Part shown: positions 37,100 to 47,901 of the stretch, in pieces | Layout of the letters: each line of letters starts with the position of its first letter | How positions within the stretch are numbered: the stretch's first letter is position 1 | Source: Abelmoschus esculentus | Taxonomy: Eukaryota > Streptophyta > Magnoliopsida > Malvales > Malvaceae | Assembly (NCBI GenBank): GCA_035048815.1 | Contig: JAUCBN010000023.1 | Coordinates: forward strand, 7,819,501-7,883,500 | Direction of reading: 5' to 3' | DNA: 64,000 nucleotides | Notes under the pieces: generated by a model | The model's database searches: none | What the model was told of the DNA's origin: nothing | Seen by the model: only the letters and a program-made list of their open reading frames with translations | Program-made: the position numbers and the translations under genes

Positions 37100-39023
37100 A
37101 TGTCTTGGGCTGGCCCTGACGATATATTTCTCTCCACTTCTCTTGCAACTTATCTTGACAGTAATCTCTCTTGTTCTCCATCTCTGTTTTTTATATGTAA
37201 TAGATCAGCCAATGTAATTGAATTTCCTTCTATGTTTATCTTGTTTTTTTTATGTTTTCTCGCTTGGATTTGGGGTTTTTATAATTTGTTGAATGGCACT
37301 GTTTGATTCAGTTGATCCCTGTTTGTTTACTGTATTTGGTTCTTCTTCACTTTGTAAAGTTATGTTTTTTAAAGTTCTTGGATGTTTGTTTGATTGTTTT
37401 TATGTCATTTTGATTTTCTGTAAGAATTGGGGGCAACTGGTCTTGTATTGCATGTCCAATTTGTTTGTTGGTGGTTTGAAGATAGACAATATTAGAAGAA
37501 AAGAAGATTCTTTAGTTTATTTTCCTAATTTTGTTTTGCTCTGAAATTCCGGTGTCCGCCTGTCCCGTAGCCATAAAGGCCCCCCGACTAAGTCCGGTGT
37601 CCAGTTTGGGAACCTCATTTTGTGAGGCAAGCACTCCAGCACCATTTTTTCCACCCATAAGGCTTGAATTCAAGACCTTGTTTAAGGGGCATCGGTCGAT
37701 CTCCTTACCACACAACCCGATAGATGTTGGTCGTTTTCCTATGTTTATAGGCTTCTCCATTGGTTTTGTGAGAAAGACTTTGAGGGTGTACAAGAGATTC
37801 AATTTGTGTGTGTTGATTTCATGGAATTTCATATTTGAATTGGTTGCAGAACATTGAGAGAAAGTTACAATCTTTGTACTTTGTCTGAAATTTCACCATG
37901 CCATGTCATAATCTGAAATTTGTGCTGAATAGATTTGTGTAGTTGACTCATGCCAATCTCTTACATAAGTTGTCTCGGAGATAGAGTTTGTTAGTGTACA
38001 CTATGCATCGAGTGCTGTTGTATTATATTTCCAGACTCCTTTAATGCTTTTTATTGTAGTTATTTAGCTCCCGGCATTTTCATTTTGTGTCCCTGAGTGT
38101 ATCCTTTTATACTGTAAGTTACAAGTTTACAATAAATTGTCTGTAATTTTATGGCCGGAGAACTTGTCTTGTGATTTAGATATGTAACGATCGCCGTCTG
38201 TTTTGCAGAGAAACTCCTTGTCTTGCTGAGAGATGGCCGGAAGCTTTTGGGATTGCTACGTTCGTTTGATCAATTTGGTATTTTGTCCCCGTATTATTCC
38301 TAGCTTAAGTTCTTTTCTGCTTTCGTAGTTCCTTTTTGTGCTGAATTATGATCATTGATTTTATATCCTCCGGCATTCTCAGCTAATGTTGTTCTAGAAG
38401 GAGCTTGTGAGCGAGTTATTGTTGGCAATTTGTACTGCGATATCCCGTTAGGTCTCTATGTAATCCGTGGGGAGAATGTTGTCTTAATAGGAGAGCTGGT
38501 ACGCTATTATATGACATCCATTTTCACACTTCTATTTTATTTGAATACGGAATTATTACGCTGTTGTATCTTCTAATGAAACGGTACATGCTATAACAGG
38601 ACTTGGAAAAGGAGGAGCTTCCGCCACATATGACTGCTGTGTCGACAGCCGAGATAAAAAGGGTATAGGAATTGTCATAATTCTAATTTCATTCCATGTT
38701 TTTGTGTGTGCTTTGTGTATCTATACAACAGAAAACAACTAGATTTGACTAGTTACTGTATACGCCTACTTTTTTTAATCGAGATTTGGCTATCAAATCT
38801 GTATTAATTTGATATTCCGAGATGATTAATAAAAGAATTCGAACAAGATGCACATAGCTCCCGGTGGTGTTAACTGAGCCTTATTTGGTTTCACTAAATA
38901 TTGACTTGTACGATATGAATAACTCGTTCCTTTACCCTTTTCCAGGCTCAGAAAGCAGAAAGAGACGCCACAGATCTGAAGGGCTCCATGAGAAAAAGAA
39001 TGGAGTTCCTTGATTTTGATTAA
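37100..39023 (+). CDS. LSM1: Sm-like protein LSm1 (mRNA decapping complex)
   Basis: Five exons (37100-37160, 38209-38277, 38383-38498, 38600-38662, 38946-39023) encode 128 residues, the usual plant LSM1 length. It starts MSWAGPDDIFLSTSLATYLD. The Sm1 motif is DGRKLLGLLRSFDQFANVVL and the Sm2 motif is YVIRGENVVLIGEL. A charged C-terminal helix (AQKAERDATDLKGSMRKRMEF) is typical of LSm1. It is the subunit that defines the cytoplasmic LSm1-7 ring, which binds oligoadenylated 3' ends and activates decapping in P-bodies. Intron 1 is long (1048 bp) and holds an antisense SINE-like insertion. All phases join cleanly and the gene looks intact. Confidence 0.97.
37528..37733 (-). repeat. SINE-like insertion, antisense in LSM1 intron 1
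   Basis: Read on the minus strand, the segment begins CGACCAACATC, has an A-box-like TGTGGTAAGGAG about 20 bases in, a B-box-like TTGAATTCAAGCC about 35 bases later, and ends in an A-rich tail (GCAAAACAAAAT). It is bounded by an 8-bp direct repeat TTTTCCTA (+ strand 37520-37527 and 37734-37741). Base composition is clearly more GC-rich than the surrounding intron. Together these fit a tRNA-derived SINE. Confidence 0.65.
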
Positions 39024-39959
39024 CAGATTCTGCCAGTTCGTTAGAGTTTCATGCTATGTTCGCAAATATTAGTGCGGTTATGACCCAAAATCCGAAACTA
39101 GGGTGGGATAGCATGAAAGATTCTTACATTATCTGTTATTGGAGGAGGAAGAAGCTAAAAGACGGGGTAAAAGTTCTCAACCATTCTGAATACCTTATAT
39201 ATCTGTTGAAAGCTTGGGGGAGGAAGTTCATTTTTTTCGTCTCTTAAGAGGCAAGTAAGATTATTTACTCTACGTGCAATACGAGGTTTAGTGTTTTAGA
39301 ACCTTACTGTTTATATCCGAAACTGTCTTTACTCTCGTATTTTAAGTTTCTCTCTACCTCCGTTCTAGGCTTGCTGTGGTTTGTTGCTTTGGTGCCGCAT
39401 TTTGTTATGGCGCTATCACTTTTGATTATATTTGTAGCATGTTTAGTTACGTTTCATGATCCGTTAAATGCACGATTTATGTTTCTTGATCATTAGATAT
39501 GAATTTCATTTGCATTGTTACGAGGGCCGGTGAAAGATAAAGAAATACAGAATTTAAAATTGTGAGAAATGTATTTGCTGTTGTTTAAAAGCATTTCATG
39601 TGAACAATAGATTAGCCAGATTTCCATGTCCTCTGCCTTATCGGTTAATGTATTTATTGAAATTTACACGAATGTATCGAATAATGTTCCGCTGATGTCC
39701 TGAAGATGTAGTAACCCTCTTGAGCTAGGATCTTGATGAGGTAGTCGATTAGGTCCCTTGCCGGCTAGTCAAGCCGGTGAAACTGATGGATAGAGCATGA
39801 GGCTGTAAGATTTGATCTACCTGTGGTTCGGCCACTGGCATAGAGCGGTAAGACTGCCTGAATAGCATAAGACATTGTTTAAAAGCAAGTGTGTAAACTT
39901 TAGAAAGTCTAGGTTGAGAGTCCACCCTACATCATACGTAAATCCGCCGCTGGCTGAGC
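39024..39959. other. LSM1 3' flank and spacer, no gene seen
   Basis: The first few hundred bases probably contain the LSM1 3' UTR. The segment 39700-39955 is more GC-rich (CCGGCTAGTCAAGCCGGTGA, TGTGGTTCGGCCACTGGCAT, both short hairpins) and looks like part of a repeat, but I cannot name it. Confidence 0.4.
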
Positions 39960-40370
39960 CTAAGACATTGTTTTCGAGCATTTTCGCTGACGCCTTCATC
40001 AAATCTTCCAATCCAGAGGGCAAAGGCAACCTTTTCCCCTTTCACCATTGTCAAATCTTTCGTCCCATTCTTGTTGTTCATTCTCTATGGCGTCCCTTTT
40101 GATTGTCGACAACGGGACATGAAAAGCTCCGATTCTAACGGATTGGTGGCGCTGCAGCTCCGTGTTATGACGACGAATGATGATCACATGGTTTTGTGCA
40201 GGGTTTCTGGTTTGGGTCTGTTTCGTTTTGTTGGTTATGTAGGTGGTTTTGGGTGGAGCGGTCGGAATATTGCAGTTTCGAAGGTGGCATTGGATTCTAA
40301 CAATAGACATTCCAGTGGAGGTTACAACGTTGATGTCTGTTTTTAGCTATTACAAGGCAACGTATCAAAT
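39960..40370 (-). pseudogene. Relict of a tandem PRK receptor kinase copy
   Basis: On the minus strand 39960-40025 encodes a sequence like EDLMKASAKMLENNVLGSA, matching EDLMKASAEKLENGVLGSA of the intact kinase. About 40110-40370 is the counterpart of 43120-43380, the sequence just upstream of the intact gene, with words such as GGTGGCGCTGCAGCTCCGTG and TTATGTAGGTGGTTTTGGGT in both. The signal peptide, LRRs and transmembrane segment are deleted between the two parts. No functional product is possible. Confidence 0.8.
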
Positions 40371-40376
40371 TGGTTG

Positions 40377-40664
40377 CATGTGAGCAAAACTCAACTAAAA
40401 AAATTAAATAATTAAACTTGACTCGAGACGAAAATATTTGACTCGATTTTTGGTAATTAAAGAATTTATTTTCAAGTACAAGACGAGTATCTCAATTTTT
40501 AATGCTCTATCTATATATCTATATATATTGATATAGGAAAATATGAAGAAATATTGTCACATATTTTTAAAAAATAAATAAAGTTTGAGTGATAAAATAT
40601 AATTCGTAAACTCGAATAACTTTAAAAAAAATAATTCGACTCAACTCGATCGAATACACACTTC
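40377..40664 (-). repeat. TCGAGT-rich element, copy D, with known empty site
   Basis: The 288-bp insertion reads on the minus strand GAAGTGTGTATTCGATCGAG ... GAGTTTTGCTCACATG. Its left neighbour ends ATCAAATTGGTTG and its right neighbour begins TACCTGACAGTTCAA. The paralogous site upstream of the intact kinase reads ATCAAAATTGGCTGCCTGACAG (43362-43383) without interruption. It is therefore a clean insertion with at most a 2-bp duplication. Confidence 0.72.
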
Positions 40665-40823
40665 TACCTGACAGTTCAATAGCTTATGCATTACTTCCAC
40701 TTCAAATCAATTTTAAAAAAATAATTTATTTGATCTTTTGAATTAATCTTGATATACATCATTGTCGGAAATCGCAATTCCCCTTTTATATACATCAAAC
40801 AAATGAATATGTCTCAAAAGAGT

Positions 40824-43108
40824 TCAATTAACCTCTTGAATAGTACTGATAACGTCGTTTATGTTGAACCGTTGATCAGGGTTACTTACAGTGCAAGCAA
40901 CTCCGATTTCGATCATTTTGACCATCTGTTTTATCGTAGCCGGATTGCTCGATAATATCTCAGGATCAATCAATTGTTCGACATGATTCTCCGATATCGA
41001 TGATTGTGCCCATTGCACGATGTCGATTCCTCCATCGTTGTTGTCAAGATATTGTGCAGGGCACTTGCCAGTCATGATCTCGAGAATGACGACACCGAGA
41101 CAATAGACGTCGGATTTAGGAGAGAGATATTGTTGATTCTGAAGACATTCTGGAGATACGTAAGCAAACAATCCTCGGACGCCGCTGTCGGAGTTTACGA
41201 ACGGGTGAAAACCGTAATCGTTCAGCAACGGATCGTAAGTTTCGGTTAGAAGAACATTGCTGGTTTTGAGGTTTCCATGTGGGACAATGTAGGTTGCTAA
41301 CTGTGTGTGGATGTAACCAAGTCCTTCGGCAATGCCTTTGATGACCTTCAAACGGTTTTGCCAGTTTAGTCTGGCATGAAATAATCCTTTGTCGCCTGAA
41401 ATAAACACCATTGTTGAAAAAAGGGTTAATTTTACCTCAAGTCCCTAAATATTTATTTAAATTTTAATCAAGTCCTCAAAATTATCAATGTCATGTCTTC
41501 ACATAAACATCAATAATGATTTGGATATTATGTTTTTTTTAATTAGCCTTCTTTAGAATGTCACATCCCCAAGTTGTTCAAAATATTCTAATTAAGTCCT
41601 TTAAGTATTAATTTCATATCAATCAAGTTCTTTCGTTAATCTGATTATTAAATGTCAATTTAAATATAATATAGATGATGTTTATATCGTACGTATTATA
41701 TCAAATCCAAACTAAGTATATTTAGTTTAATTTACATATTTTAAATGTATTTTTATTTTGACTCGAGTGAAAATAAAGATGACGTCGAAATAAAGATGTT
41801 CGTACCGTGCAATGCATAATATAAGCTACCACAAGGCATGTAGTCTGAAACAATGAGCTTCTCCTCCCTTCTAAATTGGAATGCCAATGGTGCCAAAACA
41901 TTGGGGTGCTTGAATTTCCCGAATCGTTTCATTTCGACTCCGAATTCGTCTTTCCCCAACTTATTCATCTCCTTCATCCTCTTCACCACCACGGTTAATC
42001 CGTTCATCATCACCGTCTTATATGCCGAACCCAACACTCCGTTTTCGAGCTTCTCCGCCGATGCCTTCATCAAATCTTCCAACTCAAAGGGAACCGTCTC
42101 CTCATTCACTATTATCAAATCATATGCATTGTCTTTGTTGTTTACTCGTTGTGACGACTCTCGTTTGATCTTTAAGCTCAAATTACTCATTAGATTCGAT
42201 TCTGTCGATTTTGTTCGGGTCACACCGGATACGACACGAATGTGTCTTAAAGATTCCCTAGAACTACTTAGGTTCCTCATATTATCGTCTTCGTCGTGTG
42301 ACATTGAAGCGATACCGACGATCACGAAAAAGAACACGGCAACTAAAGTTAACGAGATGATAATTATGGAGGAAGTGGAAGGTGCAGATGATTTATGATG
42401 GCGAACACAATGATTCGTCAACCGTTCTCCGCAAAGTTTAACGTTTCGATCAAACGTGGAAGCGTTAAACTTTGATAGACTTTCCGGGATATTCCCTTCG
42501 AGTTTATTACCCGTTAAATTAAGTGATTTAAGCACGCCCGGGTAACTCAACTCCGGGATTTTCCCGGAAAATTGATTCTCTTCTAAATGCAATTCGATGA
42601 GGCGGGGTAGTTGCATCAATGAGCTTGGGATCTTGCCGGAGAAATTATTGTCGTTTAGCCACACCTTCTTCAACGATGTCATCGAACCGAAGTAACTATC
42701 CGGTATCTCGCCGGAGAACTGATTGTTGGATAAGTAAATAGCCTTTAAAGCCCCGACTTTATTAAACTCGGGGATCGGTCCGGTGAACGTGTTGTTCACC
42801 AGACTGATGGTTCTCAAGCTAGGAAGCTTCGTCAAAGGTTCGACATCAACCGAACCCGTGAGTCCCATATCCGTCAAATGGAGACCCGTGGTTGTCTCGC
42901 CGCGACACATAACACCAACCCATTTTTTCGGACAAGGAGACGATCCTGGAATCCAATTGTTCAGCTTCGAATCTCCGTTCTTCAACGATTTCTTGAATTG
43001 AAGGAGGGAGTCTGCATCGGAACGAGAGAAACAAAGTGTGGGGAAAAGAGAAAGGAAAGTGAGGAGAACGAAAAGAAGGTAACCGACAACGGAGGCAGCA
43101 GCGGCCAT
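40824..43108 (-). CDS. PRK: LRR receptor-like kinase, pollen receptor kinase type
   Basis: Two exons (43108-41806 and 41395-40824) give 624 residues. A signal peptide (1-28) is followed by an LRR N-cap (SDADSLLQFKKSLKNG...SSPCPKKWVGVMC), about six LRRs (75-215), a transmembrane helix (about 246-270), and a cytoplasmic kinase-like domain from about 341 (FELEDLMKASAEKLENGVLG). The order, six LRRs and the FELEDLMKASAE block match pollen receptor-like kinases (LRR III). The kinase keeps the lysine of VVVKRM and DYG in place of DFG, but the catalytic loop reads HGNLKTSN, lacking the usual HRD Asp, so it is probably a pseudokinase. PRKs work at the plasma membrane of pollen tubes with ROP-GEFs and LURE-type peptides. 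Pollen expression is inferred. The single intron interrupts after the hinge (YYALHG). Confidence 0.92.
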
Positions 43109-43385
43109 TAGAACCGAAGGGAGGAGAAGCTCCGGTTCGAAAAGAATGGTGGCGCTGCAGCTCCGTGTCGTGGTGAAGAATGATGATCACTTTGTGCAGG
43201 GTTTCTGGTTTGGGTCTGTTTGGTTTCGTTGGTTATGTAGGTGGTTTTGGGTGGAGCGGTCGGCATGGTGCGGTTTCGAAGGTGGCATTGTCTTCTAACA
43301 ATAGACATTCCGGTGGCAGTTACAACGTTGGTGTCTGTTTTTAGCTGTTACAAGACAACATATCAAAATTGGCTGCCTGACAGTT
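43109..43385 (-). promoter_or_regulatory. PRK upstream region, duplicated next door
   Basis: This is the leader and proximal promoter of the intact kinase. It is the counterpart of 40110-40376 plus 40667-40680. Long exact words (GGTGGTTTTGGGTGGAGCGG, AACAATAGACATTCC) are shared. The conservation marks a tandem duplication that included the promoter. Confidence 0.6.
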
Positions 43386-43502
43386 CAACGGTAAGTTTCT
43401 TGATTTAATCGAAGCTTGAAGAAAAAAGATAGTTTATTTTGAGTAACAGAATTTCTAAATTGGATTATTGATTTTGATTGGCTCATAACATTAATCTAGG
43501 TA

Positions 43503-43975
43503 GGAATAAAAAGCCGCATTTGGTCGAGTTAAATTAAAAAATTGAGTTAGTCGAGTTATGGAGTCATATTTTATAATTTAAATTTTATTTAAAAAATTTA
43601 AAGTTGAGTTGAGTAATTTTAAATTTTAATCAAATTAAATTATAAACATTTATAATGTTATGATACTAATTGGTTTCAATTCAAACGTTTTTTCATAACC
43701 ATGTATAATGCATACATATTTCTTCATATTTTTCATATATATATAATACCAGATTGAGAGACACTACTCAAACTTAAAAATTAATCTACTAATTTAAAAA
43801 AATGAGTTATTTGAGTTATTCGAATATTTATTTGATAACTCAAATTTTACTTTTTTTAAAAAAAAATTGAGTAAGTTTATGAAAGTAAGAGTTGAACCAA
43901 GACGAGCCGGATACTTTTGTATCAATTAGAGCCGAATATTTAATATTTTTTAATTAATCAAGTTTTACTCACCCC
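43503..43975. repeat. TCGAGT-rich TA-flanked element, copy E
   Basis: Opens GGAATAAAAAGCCGC...TTGGTCGAGTT and closes AGTTTTACTCACCCC, with TA directly outside on both sides (43501-43502, 43976-43977). The 473-bp body aligns loosely with copies B and C. It separates the PRK promoter from the LHCA6 3' end. Confidence 0.65.
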
Positions 43976-44139
43976 TAATAAAAACATTAAATTTATCAAT
44001 TTAATATATATAAAGACTAAACCATCAAGTTGCATATAATATAAGAACTATAACAGAAATTTGCCCAAATTCACTGTACCAAAGTATTTGGATGGAGTCC
44101 CTGAGACTGCCAGGCCAGCTATTGAATCTCAAGTGGGCA

Positions 44140-46553
44140 TCAATGGGTTGTAAAAGCCTGCAAACACATACATGCAATGTCATATATAAAAAGCCATACA
44201 ACAAAAATCAACTAAAAAATTAAATGTTTCGACTCAAATTATAATTTTACAAACTCATTCAACACAAAAAAATAAATTAAATTTGAATTATAAAATAAGA
44301 CTCGAATAATTTTGTAACTCAAAATTTTTAATAATTAATGTATCAGATTATATATTCAAGTCGAATCTCTCAAATTTATGTGATTATCTATATCACATAG
44401 GAAAATATAAAATATATGTGTATTGTATGTAGTTAAAAAAGTCACGTAAATTAGAACAAATTAGTACTATAATATTATAAATACATACAATTAGATTTGA
44501 AAAAAATAGATAACTTAATTCGATTTGCAAAATTCAAAATAAAAGATTAAATTATAAAATATCAAGAAAATACATGAAAATTTAAAATTTTAACTCCTAA
44601 ATCCGTCCTTGTATACAAGTCAGTTTAGTGGTAAATTGAGTTAATTTAGATTTTCAAATTTTTTAATCATTTTGAAATTCACATTATTTTAGTTCTGAGT
44701 TTGAATCAATTTTGATTTAACATTTTACGATCAAGTCAAGTCGAGTTAAATGTGATTCAGATAAAAAAAATTCAAAGAGCATTACCGAGAACACGTTGCA
44801 ATGACCAGGATCGGCAACATGAGCCATCAAGTTCTCAATCGGGCCTTCACCGGTATATACAGCTTGGAAGCAAAATCCCACGAATGCCAGCATAGCAAGT
44901 CGTCCATTTTTAATCTCTTTAGTCCTCAACACCATCACCGGCTCCGGCGACCCTCGTCCCCACATAAACGGGTCGAACCATAAGCCGCCGGGGTAACCGA
45001 CGTCCGGGGTCGGGTTCTTCCTATTAGGAAGTTTGGGTTCGATGCTAACACTCCCTGGATTAACAATGTCTGCCCACCTTCGCCCCTCGACCCATCCCAT
45101 TAATGCCATTTGAACCACGAACAAGGTCGTGGGGTCTGCGAAGTAGTCTCTCGCTCCGGCATCGTACCACGAGAAGTTGTCGATGAAACCGAGGGATTCG
45201 AGGAGTTCGGGTATGAGGATTCCGGCCACCGCGAGCATTGCCCACCTAGCATGCATGAGCTCGGCTTGTGCGAACCATTTTAGTGTTTCTGGATCGGAAC
45301 CTGGTAAACATATTATGGCATGGTTAGACATAAAGCATATTAATAAGGTAAAGTCCAATATGAGATTCAACAATAAGCCCTTATATTTTGCATACATTTG
45401 AAATTTAGTCCTCTTACTTTAATTTTCAAGAACTCAGTCCCTTTATTTTTTAAATTTAAAAATTCAGGTCTAATTGCTGGTAAAAATTATTTTGCTAAAT
45501 TCGAATACATTACAACATTGTTTTGGTTATATACAGGGACGAAACTACATACATAAGTAGGGAAGGATAATCGTCCCTACCCCTGAAGAATATATTTTTG
45601 GGGGGTCTCTTTTTTTTAATGATTTATTTATAAATTTGTCTCATTTTCAAACATTTATATTTTGTCCCTTGACCTTAAATCTTGACTTTGTCCCGGTAAT
45701 ACGATTATCAAGTATAAAAATTACAAAAATGAAATTATCAATATAGTTTTATGAGAATTGAGGGGGGGGGGGTTTGATCTAAACACATTTCAGCATAAAT
45801 CCAAAAATAAAAACTAAAAGGGACGAAGATATATATGAGAGCGGCTCTTGCTCCTCTCAATTTATTTGGTATAATAATATTTAGAATCCTTGATAATTTA
45901 AATAATAATTAAATAAGATCTTTTTTCCTATCATCGTTTGATCTTAACTCTATTCTTGTAAAAACTTATTTCGATACCTAAAAAACTAGTTATAGACCCT
46001 TAATTTTGAAGTCATACGATTTCACATTTCTCATTGTCTAGTTGAGACTCTAACTCTGATAATACGTTAATTATATGATAGAAAACAATCGTAACACGAT
46101 AAAAATGGAAAATCACAAGATTGTTAGATACCTAATCCAAGTGGGTCGAAGCCAAAATCTCCCGGAAGGCTACATCAACAAGAACACATCATGTCGGAAT
46201 TATTTCAACTCAAACAATGGACACAACTCTCATTCAGGAACCCTAATTTACCTTCCATCGAGCCATTCCGGAGGAGAGCTACCGGGGAACCACAACGGTC
46301 TATCGGGAGGAAGCGGTTCGCAAACACTCGACACTCCTCCTTTCGTCGCCTTTGTATCAGTTCTCCCTCGTAACAATGTCGTAACTTGCCCCGGAAGTAA
46401 CCTCTGAGGTCTATCCCTATTAAAAAACACATAAATTGATGATAAAGAAGGAAAAAGAAAAGAATTTCGAACTACGGAAAGTTCGAAATGTAAAAACCTG
46501 ATTACAGGGAAGGTTGAGAGTGCAGTGGAAGGTATGGATAATGCCATTTGCAT
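44140..46553 (-). CDS. LHCA6: Photosystem I antenna protein Lhca6, chloroplast
   Basis: Five exons (46553-46498, 46416-46252, 46169-46132, 45300-44786, 44157-44140) encode 263 residues. The last exon is only 18 nt (AFTTH, stop). A transit peptide (about 1-45) precedes VSSVCEPLPPDRPLWFPGSS, then SLPGDFGFDPLGLG. The three thylakoid helices follow: B (AELMHARWAMLAVAGILIPE), C (LFVVQMALMGWVEGRRW) and A (EIKNGRLAMLAFVGFCFQAV), the last with the ExxNxR chlorophyll-binding and salt-bridge residues. The end is LMAHVADPGHCNVFS. The WFPGSSPPEWLDGSLPGDFG and PEPVMVLRTKEIKNG stretches fit Lhca6 rather than Lhca2. Lhca6 is the linker that joins NDH-1 to photosystem I for cyclic electron flow. Two in-frame ATGs (46553, 46547) are possible starts. 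G-box and I-box motifs lie upstream. Confidence 0.94.
45535..45694. repeat. Dispersed small element, copy 2, in LHCA6 intron 3
   Basis: Begins AGGGACGAAACTAC and ends GACTTTGTCCC. It shares 'aaatttgtctc' and 'aaacatttatattttgtccctt' with 5827-5999. It lies in the 831-bp intron between 45300 and 46132, which also contains a G8 run at 45761. Confidence 0.5.
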
Positions 46554-46631
46554 GGGATGAGACAGAACACAGATGTATGTTCTAATGGAGTTTTGTTGTT
46601 TTTGGTTACAGAGATGAGTGATGAGCTGCTT

Positions 46632-46705
46632 CTTATCTGGTTAGAAAAATGATGATAGGTTGTGTCTGAGGTGGAACAAGGGAGCCAATCATTGTTTCAC
46701 ACGTG
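46632..46705 (-). promoter_or_regulatory. I-box and G-box upstream of LHCA6
   Basis: On the minus strand GATAAG (I-box, + strand 46632-46637) lies about 80 bp, and a CACGTG G-box (46700-46705) about 150 bp, upstream of the first ATG. A reverse CCAAT word (GATTGG) is at 46684-46690. I-box plus G-box pairs are typical of light-regulated photosynthesis genes. Confidence 0.5.
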
Positions 46706-47901
46706 TTAAGGATAGGGAGTCTTAGTTAGGGTACATGATGGGTTTGGGTAAGGAGTACAGACAATGCTGCGTGTAACAATCTAGGCCGAAGAAATCTATT
46801 AATTGGTAAGATAATTCATCTTATCATAATTTGTACGATTTTTTTAATAACGTGGCAGTTGTTATTATTAAATTAAAATTAAAATTAAACTGATAAATTA
46901 ATGAAATATATAATTATATTAATTTTATTTAATAATCGCGTCGGTCTTTTCGATATGTTTTAACTGTTGATAGTTTAATTATAATCAGTTATATAATTAT
47001 ATGGGATAATTACTAAAATTAAAAATATAATGATCAAATTAATATTAATTTTATAATTAAATATTTATCTATATACGTGTAAATTAAAATATATTCTTTT
47101 CTCACTTAGCTGCTTTCTTTTTTTCCAAAACTTTGTTGTTTTTAATCGTTCTTTACTTTGATTTATCACTTTGATCGGTGGTCGATAATCAATCTTAGTA
47201 TTGATTGTCGACCACCGGATCTATAAATCTATTATTTTATTTTCAATTTTAGTAAAAATCTTTGTTTTTATAGCACATTTTTCTGTCCTTGTGATATTTT
47301 TTGTCTTTGTGATATGTTTTCATTTTGTGGTTTGATTCATCTGCTCTTGTGGCACGTTTCAGCATACCCTAGCAATCGATTGTTGTTTGTCAGTGGTTTG
47401 ATTTCTCTGCTCTTGTGGTTTGATTTAATCGACGCTAGTTTCTGATTTATGTTTTTTGTCGGTGGTCTTTTGAAAAGTTATATCCCACTCAATTGATGGT
47501 TGTTTGTCGTTGAAATCAATCATGAGTAGCGATACTTCTTACATGACAGTTTGGTTCGTCTACAACTCCTTCTTCCTTCGTTATGTGTCTTGTTTGGATA
47601 GAGACAAGGAGATTCAAGAAGCTTCTAAATTTTATTGGTATGTTTAATTCCATAAGAATTTTATTTTCTTTGTTTTTTGGGTTGTAAAATGTTTGGATTG
47701 TTTAATCTAATTTTTTACTTTCCGAAGACAATGTAATTATAATTTTTACGGATCTAATAAAAATTCAGTAGCATTTATCAAAAATATATATTTATCTATA
47801 TAATTTACCTTAAATTTTAAAATAATACATAATCTTTTATCATATAGTAAGTCAAACACCTTATTAATAGATATAAACCTTACTTTATAAAATAATACAT
47901 A
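46706..47901. other. Spacer upstream of LHCA6, no intact gene
   Basis: AT-rich sequence followed by the second copy of the ~650-bp repeat (about 47095-47790, listed). The pectinase-like relict begins right after it. No independent coding signal. Confidence 0.45.
47095..47790 (+). repeat. Dispersed ~650-bp repeat, copy 2
   Basis: Reverse complement counterpart of 14488-15150. Shared features include GATTGTCGACCACCGGAT, GATTTATGTTTTTTGTCGGTG, GTCTTGTTTGGATAGAGACA and AATTCAGTAGCATTTATC. The ends are ragged. Confidence 0.55.

Noticed and set aside
37531..37857. 108-codon open frame in LSM1 intron 1
   Set aside because: It covers the SINE-like insertion and the flanking intron. There is no start context or family match.
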